DNA of 33,579 nucleotides from Lentisphaeria bacterium (GCA_003526375.1 DPDG01000118.1:1-33579); one strand, 5' to 3'; shown: positions 6,346-15,700, numbered from the stretch's first letter. Notes: generated by a model from the sequence alone, not told the origin. Made by a program: numbers and translations.

Positions 6346-9045
6346 TCAGTTGCTCTGCATCCGGACAATTTCACGGGCGATCCGGTCCCGGACAGCATTC
6401 CATCCGGCGATGGTGCGGATTTTAAAGTCAACACTGCCGTCTTTCCGGAAAACCGGCAGGACTGCCGTCAGCCACTCCGGTTCGCGTTCTCCACGCTTCC
6501 TCAACAGATTACGGTAAATGGAAAGATAGTCGAAATCATCAATGCCGTCGCTCAGGAGTAGCTGCCGCCATGAATCGCAGACTTCCCTGCCGTCCCCGGA
6601 AACATACATCCAGCAATGCTGCGGATACCGGTTGAAAAAACGTCCGTTCTCACACCCGCTCTGCGCAATCATATTGATCTCACTGCTCAGAAAACCTTCA
6701 ATCTTGTACCGATACGCCAACAGGTAGAATCCCCGCAGATCGGCAGCCGGCAGCCGGAAATTCCTGACTCCGCCGGAATTATAGAGCCAGACCCGTTTTT
6801 CTGCAAGCTTCGGGTCTGTGCGCATTCCTGCGAGTCCGCTGAAGGGCACCAGCCAGATGTCAATATGGTTCTCCAGCAACGGCTCATATTTGTCGATGAA
6901 AATTCCGACCGGCAGATCCGGCGCGTTCCGGCGGACCACCTGAACAGCCCGGATGATATCGTTCCAGCAGGAATAGGGTTCGTCCCAGATGATGAACAGT
7001 ATTTTATTCAGGTATCCGTTCTGCCGGAACCGGGAATAAAACTGCCGGACGAACTGCGTCCAGACAGATTGAAATTCAGGATCGCCGGTATCCTTGTAAT
7101 TTTTATGCAGCAGGCTGTTCCAGCGGAAAAAGACATCATGGCTTCCCAACTGGGCGGGCGTAATCTGCGTAACGGAAAAGCGTTGAAAATAATCCTCCAG
7201 AGCCTTCTCATGCCCGCTCCAGTCGATCTGCAATTGACCGCCGGACAACGAAAACCGGGGTTCGACTCCAAGCAGGCGGGGACCATAGCGGAGACGTGCG
7301 CACTGGTCCAGCATTTTTTCATAAACTCTCCGTGCTGTCTCCGAATCGGAGAATCTTGCCCTGATATGGCTCTGTTTGACAGAAAACGCCGTGGAAAGCA
7401 GAGGTTTCTCCGGCAGTTGAAAACCGTAAACCTCCAGTTGAACAGGAACCGTTCCCGCCGGATTCCCATTGATCGTGAGCCGGAGCTCGCCAGTATATAC
7501 GCCCGGTTTCGCATCGCGCGGAACCCGGCAGGTAAATACCGTGAACTGCCGTTTCACCGCCCGTCCGGGAAAGGCGGGCAGAAGAACATCCGTATAACAT
7601 TCGCCGCGGTCATCCTCCACAAAATCCGCATAACGTATTTTCTGATGCTCCGTTCCGATGACAGCGCCGGAGGAGGATTTGAGCGGCCCGGCTGTCAGCT
7701 CAAGACGAGAGAAAGGCTGTCCGGTTTCAACGGCAAAGAACAGATGTTCCGTCTCTCCCCCCGCGGCTTTCATCGAAAAGGCTGTGACCGGAGCAGAGAA
7801 TTCCGGCGTCGCCTCCTGTTCCTGGAAACGTTCCGAACCGCAGGACCAGACGGACACGCCGGGCGGGGTTCCGCGGAGAGGAACCGCAACGGCGGATTTA
7901 CGCCGGATATTCCGTTCCGAACCGAAGCGTATGAAATTCAGACGCTCCGGAAGAAAAAGTTCCGTCCGGCTGCTGGAGCCGAGAGTGAATTCCACACTGT
8001 CCTTCCGCTCCGTTCCAACGGTATGATTGACTCTCGTCGAAGACTCCGCGGCAACACGGACCTGTTTGAGCGCTTCGGCGCGCAGAACGAAAAAAAGAAC
8101 GCCGCCGGTCTCCTCAATAAGAAAATCATCCTCATAAAGCGTCATCTGCCGTCTCTCTTTATCATCTTTCCAGATCGTCGCCAGAACCGTCCTTTCAGCC
8201 GGATTTACGTTGAACTGGATATCCACTCCGAGAACACCCGGAAAACGTCCGGTCATTCTGTCGCCGTCACTGTTCCAGTAAATCAGGATGCTGCCGCCGG
8301 TCTGTTTCCGCCCCGCAAAACCGAAAATGTATTTGCTTTTATCCTGTGCGAAACCAATGGCGCGGAACTGCCCGGGACGTACATTTTCCGTCCTGCGCCA
8401 GCAGACCGGAACCGGAATCCCCTTTCCCGGCGGAGGCGCAGAAACAGCAGCAGAAGCATCACGCACGGGGCTGTTGCACTCGAATGTCGCCATGACGGGT
8501 CCACCGCGTTTCCTGAAATCAACTTCCAGATCAATACTGTCCCGCCGTTTCCGCGAATCCGCCGCATTAACCCTCAGCATGGAACGGTCGGCAATACGCA
8601 GTTTCCGCAACGCTTCCGCCCGCAGGGCCATCAGAACGGTATTGCCGTTTACGGCAAGATGCAGATTCTCCCGCGGCAGGGAAAGTGCGGAGCATTCCTT
8701 TTCGTTCTCCCAGAGAATCGCATTGACGCTCTGATCCGACAGCCGGATATTGAACTGGATATCCGCTCCGAAACTTTTGCCGAAGCGTCCGGTCATTTTG
8801 TCGCCGTCGCAATTCCAGTAGACGGAAATACTTCCTTTCTCCGCAGTCAGTTCCGGCAGGCCCGCAACCGTAAATGCAAATACATAGTTTCCGGAATCCT
8901 CCGCCGCGCCTATTTTCTCGAACTGGCAGGAAGCGGCTGTCCTGTTCCTTTCCCATCGAAGCGGCACGGCAATTCTTTCCCCGGCAGTCCCGGCGGAAAG
9001 AAACGATACGGAAAGCAGCAGTGCGAAAGAGATGAAACATTTCAT
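6346..9045 (-). CDS. Secreted GH123-like (DUF4091) glycoside hydrolase with duplicated N-terminal domain
   Basis: The 899-residue protein has a signal peptide (MKCFISFALLLSVSFLSAGTA). Residues about 23-177 and 208-356 are two copies of one domain: compare VYWNCDGDKMTGRFG with IYWNSDGDRMTGRFP, each followed by DIQFN and LRAEALR/K. The N-x-D-G-D-x-x-T-G loops look like calcium-binding loops and the fold may be a beta-sandwich (CBM9- or DOMON-like); this is inference. The C-terminal half matches the GH123/DUF4091 layout: a beta-domain (VPVQLEVYGFQLPEKP), then a barrel with FIIWDEPYSCW. Asp688-Glu689 correspond to the catalytic Asp-Glu pair known for GH123 beta-N-acetylgalactosaminidases. The substrate is therefore unproven but an N-acetylated sugar is plausible. 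An AAGGAAA ribosome site lies just upstream. It is the last gene of the GH4-pseudopilin operon. Confidence 0.75.
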   Translation of the reverse strand: MKCFISFALLLSVSFLSAGTAGERIAVPLRWERNRTAASCQFEKIGAAEDSGNYVFAFTVAGLPELTAEKGSISVYWNCDGDKMTGRFGKSFGADIQFNIRLSDQSVNAILWENEKECSALSLPRENLHLAVNGNTVLMALRAEALRKLRIADRSMLRVNAADSRKRRDSIDLEVDFRKRGGPVMATFECNSPVRDASAAVSAPPPGKGIPVPVCWRRTENVRPGQFRAIGFAQDKSKYIFGFAGRKQTGGSILIYWNSDGDRMTGRFPGVLGVDIQFNVNPAERTVLATIWKDDKERRQMTLYEDDFLIEETGGVLFFVLRAEALKQVRVAAESSTRVNHTVGTERKDSVEFTLGSSSRTELFLPERLNFIRFGSERNIRRKSAVAVPLRGTPPGVSVWSCGSERFQEQEATPEFSAPVTAFSMKAAGGETEHLFFAVETGQPFSRLELTAGPLKSSSGAVIGTEHQKIRYADFVEDDRGECYTDVLLPAFPGRAVKRQFTVFTCRVPRDAKPGVYTGELRLTINGNPAGTVPVQLEVYGFQLPEKPLLSTAFSVKQSHIRARFSDSETARRVYEKMLDQCARLRYGPRLLGVEPRFSLSGGQLQIDWSGHEKALEDYFQRFSVTQITPAQLGSHDVFFRWNSLLHKNYKDTGDPEFQSVWTQFVRQFYSRFRQNGYLNKILFIIWDEPYSCWNDIIRAVQVVRRNAPDLPVGIFIDKYEPLLENHIDIWLVPFSGLAGMRTDPKLAEKRVWLYNSGGVRNFRLPAADLRGFYLLAYRYKIEGFLSSEINMIAQSGCENGRFFNRYPQHCWMYVSGDGREVCDSWRQLLLSDGIDDFDYLSIYRNLLRKRGEREPEWLTAVLPVFRKDGSVDFKIRTIAGWNAVRDRIAREIVRMQSN

Positions 9046-9069
9046 AACTATTTTCCTTATATTTGCAGG

Positions 9070-10071
9070 TTATGATTTTTCTTCCGACAGATCGGGAATC
9101 CAGAGCGTGCCGGGATAGGGAATATTTCTGATGTACTTGATCCATGCCGGAACGGTAATGAACGGTTTGAAGCTCTTTGCATGGCCTCCGAAAAAGAGCA
9201 CATTGATTTTATTGCCGTGCCGGTACTTCATACGGTCCGGATAATAGTAATCGGCTGCGACATAATTGGGTGAGTCGATATCGAAAAAAAGGATTGTGTC
9301 GCTTTTACGTACGGATGTAATCTTTTTTCCGGCAAGACGGACATTGATCCCGTAACTGGTTCCGGAAAAGATCCAGTTTTTGTCGGAGGGACACCGCATC
9401 GGCTCCATGTTCAGTTTACTGGTTTTCTGCGTGGCATACTGAATGATCTTGAGATGCCAGCTTGTCGAACTTGCCGTGCCGTCCGGCAGATACTCCGCAT
9501 AATCCTCAACATATTGCCATGTGTAGAGATGCAGTTGTTTCAGATTGTTGATGCAGCTGGTGGTTCTTGCCTGTTCTCTCGCCTTGCCGAGCGCCGGCAG
9601 AAGCATCCCTGCCAGAATCGCGATGATTGCAATCACGATGAGGAGCTCTATCAGGGTGAAAATCCTTATTTTCACCCTGCGAAGGAAGAATATCGAACAG
9701 AAAACAGGGAAGGAAGAAGTAGAAAAACATTGGAACAATTCAACATCAGAACGTTTGAACAATCGAAGGAAGAAAGGAAAAATAAGGCAGGGCGTGAATT
9801 GACACCGCCGGAATGAAACATCCTTTTTACAGCTTTTCCTCATGAGGAGCTTTATGAGAGTAAAAATCCTTATTTTCACCCTGCGAAGTAAGAATATCGA
9901 ACTGGGAATTCTGAGAGAAGAAGTAGAAAAACATTGGAACAATCGAAGGAAGCAAGAGGCGAGATGTTGATTCACTCCTCTTCGGGAGACCGTTCCGCAC
10001 AGACGCAGCCTACCGTGTATGAAACGGAGTGCATTCACGACAGGAGAGGTGAATTTGAATTCTTGTTTCAT
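9070..10071 (-). CDS. Prepilin-type (pseudopilin) protein with a 137-residue leader
   Basis: The 333-residue protein has the prepilin motif FTLIELLIVIAIIAILAGML at residues 138-157, then PALGKAREQARTTSC, and near the C-terminus RHGNKINVLFFGGH, a form of the H-X9-DG signature of DUF1559-like pseudopilins. Upstream, a first copy of the cassette ends in FTLIKLLMRKSCKKD (70-84), 68 residues (204 bp) before the second. The start at 10071 is well supported: the ATG overlaps the GH4 stop as ATGA and AGGAGG lies in the last GH4 codons, so the long leader is probably translated. The residue before Phe138 is Ile, not the usual Gly. Whether a prepilin peptidase cleaves here, or an internal start is used, cannot be told. 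The GH123-like gene begins 24 bases downstream. Confidence 0.82.
   Translation of the reverse strand: MKQEFKFTSPVVNALRFIHGRLRLCGTVSRRGVNQHLASCFLRLFQCFSTSSLRIPSSIFLLRRVKIRIFTLIKLLMRKSCKKDVSFRRCQFTPCLIFPFFLRLFKRSDVELFQCFSTSSFPVFCSIFFLRRVKIRIFTLIELLIVIAIIAILAGMLLPALGKAREQARTTSCINNLKQLHLYTWQYVEDYAEYLPDGTASSTSWHLKIIQYATQKTSKLNMEPMRCPSDKNWIFSGTSYGINVRLAGKKITSVRKSDTILFFDIDSPNYVAADYYYPDRMKYRHGNKINVLFFGGHAKSFKPFITVPAWIKYIRNIPYPGTLWIPDLSEEKS
9599..9945 (-). repeat. Shared 5' pseudopilin cassette, copy B, with tandem partial copy
   Basis: 9599-9850 aligns with copy A (481-730). A second partial unit follows at about 9843-9945, offset by about 204 bp, repeating AAAATCCTTATTTTCACC, the run CTGCGAAG and the stretch encoding the Phe/Leu/Cys-rich leader. 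This upstream unit is more diverged and its hairpin arm is broken. Confidence 0.75.
9652..9679. repeat. Perfect hairpin in pseudopilin cassette B
   Basis: The same 12-bp arms as at 535-562 (CAGGGTGAAAAT and ATTTTCACCCTG) with a CCTT loop. The degenerate tandem copy near 9858-9882 keeps the right arm but has several changes in the left arm. Confidence 0.85.
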
Positions 10072-11447
10072 GAAAATGTCCTCCTTCTGGTAAATTGGGG
10101 TAAATATGATTGATTGGCTTTCAGCAGCTCCTTTGCCAGCCGTGGAGCAATACGCTTGTCCGCAACCATCGGAGATGCAGTCAACGCGTTGACAACGAGA
10201 TCAAAATCACCGGTAAGAGCCGCCTCGACAGTCAGCTCCTCTTCCGCAATGATCTGTTCCATGAAACCTTTGACGGACGGCGGCGCCTCTCCGGACATCA
10301 CCGGATGAATGCCGGAGCGCGAAACCTGCGCCCAGGTCTCAACCGTTGCCAGGCGCGGCAGATTTGCAACCTGTCCCTGATTCCCGACTGCGGCAATGAT
10401 TCTGCGCGGTTCACCGTTCAGCAGTGCGACGGCGGCATCGGCAAACATCTCTTTCGAGCGTTCCGACATTTCCGGAATCGGCGCGCCGTCCTTCAACAGC
10501 CTGTCCAGCTTTTGCGTCTGCTCCTTTTTCCGGTCCGCACGCCCCGGCAGCACTCCTTTGCGGTAGATATTCAGCATGGCAAGCATCTCCTCCGAGACAT
10601 TAATGCCGGGCAGATTCTCACAGACATGGCAACTGCTTGCCATCGGGAAAAACCCCCAATGGTCGTTAAGATAGAAATTGAAATAATAAGGAATGAGCTT
10701 TCCAGGGCGGCAGGCGGCTTTGATTACAATATCGTCAAGTGTTTTGGTCAACAGTTCACCGGAACGCTGCTTCTCATATTTCAGATAATTTTTTACGGTC
10801 AGGCGCTTTTCCGGATTCTTTACACCGCGGACGGCAAGATTTTTCAGAACAGTGAAATGATTGACGCCGACACAGAGCGAATCAATGTCGCCCGGATTCT
10901 CCACCTGGAAAAAGTCCCGCAGCATAGTCAACATGCCGATATATTCATGGCACAGCCCCGCGGTGCGGACCAGGCCGGTCTTCTCGACCGCACGGGTCAA
11001 CTGGGTCAAAGGATTGGTCACATGAAGCATCCATGCGTCCGGGCAGAGACGGCTCATCCTGCGGGCGATTCCGGTGAACACCGGAATATTGCGGAGCGCC
11101 CGCGAAATGCCTCCGGGCCCGACAGTGTCGCCGACGGTATGGTAAATACCGAACCGTTCAGGAATACTGTAATCGTTCATCATGGCATCAAAGCCTCCCG
11201 TCGAGATCGAAACCAGAACCAGATCAGCCTTTTTCAAAGCGGTATCGAGGTCGGCAACACGGATCTTCCAGTGCAGTCCATGCTGACTTACAGCAGCCCG
11301 CAGACAGGCAGCCGTCCGCGTTACCGCCAGGGGGTCAATATCGACCAGACACAGCTCCGCGCCATCAAGCGCCGGTTCAAGAAACAGGTCACAGCCAAGA
11401 CGCGGAGTCCACAGCACACTTCCGCCGCCGATCATCACAATTTTCAT
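10068..11447 (-). CDS. Glycoside hydrolase family 4 (NAD+/Mn2+-dependent)
   Basis: The 459-residue protein is a GH4 enzyme. These cleave alpha- or beta-glycosides by a redox-elimination mechanism that needs NAD+ and a divalent metal. The N-terminal Rossmann motif MKIVMIGGGSVLWTPRL, GDTVGPGG (106-113), HVTNPLTQLTRAV (Asn145), the metal ligand Cys166 in GLCHEY and His197 in VGVNHF fit the family and its usual length. It lacks a signal peptide, so it acts in the cytoplasm. Members include alpha-glucosidases, alpha-galactosidases and alpha-galacturonidases/glucuronidases; sequence reading alone does not choose between them. GGAGG precedes the ATG by 12 bases. It is the first gene of an operon with a coupled pseudopilin and a GH123-like protein, and diverges from an AraC-type regulator. 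Confidence 0.88.
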   Translation of the reverse strand: MKIVMIGGGSVLWTPRLGCDLFLEPALDGAELCLVDIDPLAVTRTAACLRAAVSQHGLHWKIRVADLDTALKKADLVLVSISTGGFDAMMNDYSIPERFGIYHTVGDTVGPGGISRALRNIPVFTGIARRMSRLCPDAWMLHVTNPLTQLTRAVEKTGLVRTAGLCHEYIGMLTMLRDFFQVENPGDIDSLCVGVNHFTVLKNLAVRGVKNPEKRLTVKNYLKYEKQRSGELLTKTLDDIVIKAACRPGKLIPYYFNFYLNDHWGFFPMASSCHVCENLPGINVSEEMLAMLNIYRKGVLPGRADRKKEQTQKLDRLLKDGAPIPEMSERSKEMFADAAVALLNGEPRRIIAAVGNQGQVANLPRLATVETWAQVSRSGIHPVMSGEAPPSVKGFMEQIIAEEELTVEAALTGDFDLVVNALTASPMVADKRIAPRLAKELLKANQSYLPQFTRRRTFS

Positions 11448-11572
11448 TTTCGGTTATTTCCTCCACCTTGCATTCCATCTTGTTTTGAATATATTATAAT
11501 GGTTTGCATGATAAATGCAACAGGTAAAAATTGCACTTTCGTATCAAAACATAATACAATCGGAGAACTTCC
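11448..11572. promoter_or_regulatory. Divergent control region between GH4 operon and araC-type gene
   Basis: The 125-base gap holds an inverted repeat TTGCAT-N5-ATGCAA (11504-11520) and further TTGCAT (11468) and TTGCAC (11531) copies, which are candidate sites for the neighbouring AraC-type regulator. A plus-strand promoter for the regulator is less clear: TTGCAC-N18-TACAAT at 11531-11560 would start transcription only a few bases before the ATG. Confidence 0.45.
11493..11520 (-). promoter_or_regulatory. GH4 operon promoter
   Basis: Minus strand: TTGCAT (11520-11515), 16-base spacer, TATAAT (11498-11493). The -35 hexamer is itself one arm of the inverted repeat, so a regulator bound there would touch the polymerase site. 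Confidence 0.55.
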
Positions 11573-12490
11573 ATGTCGAACTGTTCATTTACACTTCGCA
11601 GCACCCGGCTCCGCGATTCTTCCGGAAATATCGTGATGGATGAACAATTTTACCTGAATAATGATACCTACACAGAAGCATTGAAGGACATTCTCCATTG
11701 TTTTGCATTCGGGAACAGCATCTGGCGGAAAAATATGACAATCCGGAAAGAGTGCGGTTCCTATATTTCATTCAACTTTTTTCTCAACGGCGATGCGGAA
11801 ATTCAATACGAATCACGCAAACTGACCGCGCACGCCGGAGATTTGCTGGTCGCCCAGTTCCGCAACGGGTTCACGGTGAAAACCGGCCCTTCCGGAATGG
11901 CCCGGAAACAGTGCCTGCTGCTGAGCTATACTCCGGTACAGGCGGCAATCTGCCGTCAGCTTTTCCCGGAAGACCTGACTCTGGTTCATCTGCCGCATCC
12001 CGGCCGGATCAGGAAAATTCTTGATGAGATCGCCGGAAATGTCAGCGGCGACACCTGTGAAATGGATCTGCTCTGCCAAATGCTGATGTTTCTGCAGGAA
12101 CTCCGGAATCAGTTGTATTCCAGGCACAAACCGGAACCGCTTGTACAGGCAATCCGCTTTCTTACGCAACAGGGAAACGCACGGATCAGGCGGAAGGAAC
12201 TGGCGGAACATTGCGGAATCAGCATCAGTTCACTGAACCGGCTTTTCCGGGATCATCTGGGATGTTCCCCGGGACAATACATGATTCAGCAGAGGCTGGA
12301 ACTCGCCGCCCGTCTGCTGATGCTCCACAACGGCAACATCAAGCAGATTGCTTATGAAGCGGGATTTTCCTCCCCCATGTTCTTTTCCCGGGAGTTCCGC
12401 CAGCATTACGGCATGACCCCGAGTGCATTCCGTCATAAACAGTTTTATCCTGCGGGAGTCATCTCGTCCAGACAGCCGCCTCAAAGTTGA
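11573..12490 (+). CDS. AraC-family transcriptional regulator
   Basis: The 305-residue protein has an N-terminal cupin-like sensor (about 45-125, SYISFNFFLNGDAEIQYESRKLTAHAGDLLVAQ) and a C-terminal AraC DNA-binding domain (about 190-288) with two helix-turn-helices: RRKELAEHCGISISSLNRLF and IKQIAYEAGFSSPMFFSREF, ending in the usual YGMTPSAFR. GGAGAA lies 6 bases before the ATG. It diverges from the GH4-pseudopilin-GH123 operon and most likely regulates that operon in response to a sugar; the ligand is unknown. Confidence 0.9.
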   Translation: MSNCSFTLRSTRLRDSSGNIVMDEQFYLNNDTYTEALKDILHCFAFGNSIWRKNMTIRKECGSYISFNFFLNGDAEIQYESRKLTAHAGDLLVAQFRNGFTVKTGPSGMARKQCLLLSYTPVQAAICRQLFPEDLTLVHLPHPGRIRKILDEIAGNVSGDTCEMDLLCQMLMFLQELRNQLYSRHKPEPLVQAIRFLTQQGNARIRRKELAEHCGISISSLNRLFRDHLGCSPGQYMIQQRLELAARLLMLHNGNIKQIAYEAGFSSPMFFSREFRQHYGMTPSAFRHKQFYPAGVISSRQPPQS

Positions 12491-12643
12491 AACTTGTGAA
12501 GCCGCACAATCCGGAAAAACATGAAAATCAGGCAAAGGAATTCTTTCCCGTCTTTCCCTGCGGAACAGAAACAAATCAATCTGAACAAAGATGGAAGTTA
12601 CACAATGTTGTCGAGTTATAATAGTTCGACTAAAGGGACTAAA

Positions 12644-12720
12644 TGGTGCACCCGGTAGGACTTGAACCTGCAACCTTCTGGTCCGTAGCCAGACGCTCTA
12701 TCCAATTGAGCTACGGGTGC
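12644..12720 (-). tRNA. tRNA-Arg(ACG)
   Basis: The minus strand folds as a full cloverleaf of 77 bases with encoded CCA: acceptor GCACCCG/CGGGTGC, D-stem GCTC/GAGC, anticodon stem TCTGG/CCAGA with loop CTACGGA, so anticodon ACG. The T-stem GCAGG/CCTAC has one C-A mismatch. A34 of this tRNA is the usual substrate of TadA, whose gene is at 17714-18247. Confidence 0.93.
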
Positions 12721-12742
12721 GTTTGCTGTTTACAAGGACTAT

Positions 12743-12770
12743 AATATACAGGAGAACCTTGAAAAAACAA
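12743..12770 (-). promoter_or_regulatory. Promoter of tRNA-Arg
   Basis: Minus strand: TTGTTT (12770-12765), 16-base spacer, TATATT (12748-12743), ending 23 bases before the tRNA 5' end. Confidence 0.5.
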
Positions 12771-12797
12771 GCTCGTTTCTGATAAAATATCGCTTTT

Positions 12798-15700
12798 TTA
12801 TTCATGAAGGAGTTTCCAGACACGATAGTATTCCGAAATTCCCCATGCCTGCGCTCCGCATCCACGCTGGATATGAGGATAATCTCCATCCAGAATCTCG
12901 GCAAGCTGCGAAATACAGCCGTCATTCATAATCAGCGAACACGAGGACAGCAGGGAACGGGCTGTCCGGCATCCGGCTTTGCCGTAGATCATGTAATAAG
13001 CCTCGCAGTAAGCGGGAAACTGCCAGGTCCAGGCAGTGCCGTTGTGATAGGCGGGTTTCCGCCTCGTGTCTTCGTCACCCTCATATCTTCCCCAGTAGGG
13101 ATGCACCGGATCATTCAGCAAGACTCCGGACGAACTGTAAATCGCAAGCGCATAATCCGTCTTCTGGTCCGCCAGACTGCGGATCGCTCCGGGAATCAGA
13201 AGTTTGGAACAGGCATCCAGAATCAGCATCGAACGGCGGTGATCCCTGAACGCGCCGAGAGTCAAGGCATAAAGCTGATTCGGGCGCAGATGATCGTCAG
13301 GAACCGCTTTTGATGCAGGAACTCCGGGATTGCAGTGCAGACAGTCCGAAAGATAATCGCGCCCTTTCAGAACGTAATATTTCGAAATCGACGCGGCAAC
13401 CTGCACCGAACGTTTCCTCCATTCCTCTCCGGCAGCGCCTCCGACCGCTTCGGCAAGGAAACGCAAAGCGGCAAACCATAAAGCCTGAATTTCAATCGGA
13501 TACCCTTGCCGCGGCGTGCCGGCGGGATAGTTCGTATCCATCCATGTGAAATGAGACGGGCTGAACACCAGCATGGATTCGGGGTCCACCGCAATCCCGT
13601 TCGGCGTACCGGCAATCAGACCCTCCGCCAGCGAAATCAGTGTCTCAAGCAGAGTTTTGCCGTTCCTGACCTGCTGTTCAAGGAACGAAAAACCGCCTTC
13701 CGCCCTGCAGAGATCACTGCATGCGGTAAACAGCCAGAGCTGTGCATCGGACGTATCGCGGTTGTCGGCATTGCCGCCGAAAATCATATTCGGGATCGTG
13801 CCGCGGTCGGCATAGGAGGCAAACTGGAGCAGAATCGCCTTGACGTGATCCCTGAACTCCGGCGCGGCAATCAGTCCGCGCACGGCAATCAGCGTATCGC
13901 GCCCCCAGTCGAGGAACCACGGATATCCGGCAATCACAGTTTTCAGATCGCCGCGTTTCACGACAAACTGCGAAAGCGCGGTCAGCATCGTATCTTCGAC
14001 CGAAGTATCGCGTCTTTTCGCGAATGCCGCCTCGCTGACCATCGCAGGCGGAATCTTCGGCGCATCGGGGGAAGTCAGCATCTGCCCCGCGATATAAAGC
14101 GCCTCCCCGCCGGCAAGCGAAACCGTAAAGTAACCGGGACTGAACAGGTCGCTGTTGGGTTCCAGCCCGCGCGACGCCTCCTTTTCCTGCCAGATCATGT
14201 AAGTCCACTCCTCGGCACGGCGGAAACGCCCTCTGGAACCGGTCACGGACAGGATACGGTCCGAAGCGGCATGGAACTCGAAACCGTGATCCGACGCCTT
14301 GATGAGTCCGGGCCAGTAGCGTTCGGGTCCCATGGAAGCCTTCGTCTCCTCATGGAAAGAACGGTCCTCAACATCCGGGCGGACAATAATCTTTACCGGA
14401 GTATTGTCGCAAAGGCGATGCCCCTTGCCTTCACAGGAAGAACGCACCAGAGTCAGCATCACGGCATTTTCATCATACAGAATTTCCTGTTTGACGCGGA
14501 TCTCGACAAACATGCCGTTGCCGACGGGCAATTCGTATTCCCAGACGCCGCCGCCATTGTCCGCAATATGGAACTCTTTCAGGCAATCAATTGTAAATTC
14601 CTGGATGCGTGCATGATGCACCGCCCACATACGGAAACGCCTCAGCATGATATGACGGTTCACCGGATAATCCGGGTTCAGATTGCCGAGCAGAACGGCA
14701 TCGTAACGGCTCCGCAGCTCATTGGGTTCGACGGGCATCCAGATCAGACCGCCGCGTCCGTTCGCCTGAAGAAAATTACGTTTGTCGCGCCGCAGTTCAT
14801 CACGCCCATAAGAAAGCTTGAACTCTTTCACATCTTCCGCCAGAATCATGACCGGAGAAATCCTGCGTTCCAGTTTTTCCGAGCCGAAAACGGAAATGAT
14901 CAGCTTCGCCTCCTTGTGTTTTTCAGGAACCGGAACCGGCGGAAGCAGCGCAAAGAAAATACCGCTTGACTCATGCAGGCTGTTCGCAAGGGACACCACT
15001 TTGTCGTCAATCACAAAACATGCCCGGAACCGGCAGGGGGCTTTCACCAGCAGAAAATGCCCCGGTGGAAGCATGACTGCGCGTTTGGCATCGGCGGGCC
15101 ACTGCCAGTAGGTGAACGGCGCTTCCAGACCGTCGCCGTAAAGATCGCGCAGGAACTGTTCCGGCGAACGCAGGATGCTTTCCGCCGCAGACACGGAATC
15201 TTCGCCGCAGGAAATGATCGAATTGTTTTTTGCGGCAATTGCGCGGAACGCCATCGCGGCGGCTTCCTGCCTTTCGATCTTTTCCGGCAGAAAACGGTCA
15301 CGCGCCTCAAGCTCAATGACGCGCTCCAGCTCCTTTCTGTCTTTGCACAGACAGAACATCTGCCCGCCGGAAAGCATCAAGGAGCGTCTGCCGCCGGATG
15401 CCCGCACAAGGCTGATCCGGCGCCCGCTGATCAGATCATACACCGTTTCCGCATCAAACGGCGCCGAATAGATGTTCCATGAGACATTCGTGCTTTTCCC
15501 GGTTTCCAGATTGATCGCCACAATCACGGAACTGCCTCCGTCCGGGTCGCTCCTGCCTACGATCACGCCGGAGGGGGTGCCGGAGTCAATGAAGTTCACG
15601 ACAGCCCCGTTGTGAAATGCCGGATGCGCCGCAAGAATCGTATTCAACCGGCTGATCAGGTCTACCTGATTCGGGACAGCTCCCCAGTTCAAGGCGGAAG

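Noticed and set aside
6616..9075. An 819-codon open frame on the plus strand
   Set aside because: It lies fully antisense to the GH123-like gene, which has a signal peptide, ribosome site and family motifs. The plus frame has none and is a by-product of GC-rich codon use.
10110..11636. A 508-codon plus-strand frame opposite the GH4 gene
   Set aside because: Its product has no recognisable domain, and it runs through the divergent promoter region and into the araC-type gene in another frame.
13506..14969. A 487-codon plus-strand frame opposite the debranching enzyme
   Set aside because: Antisense to conserved catalytic sequence, with His/Arg-rich composition typical of shadow frames.
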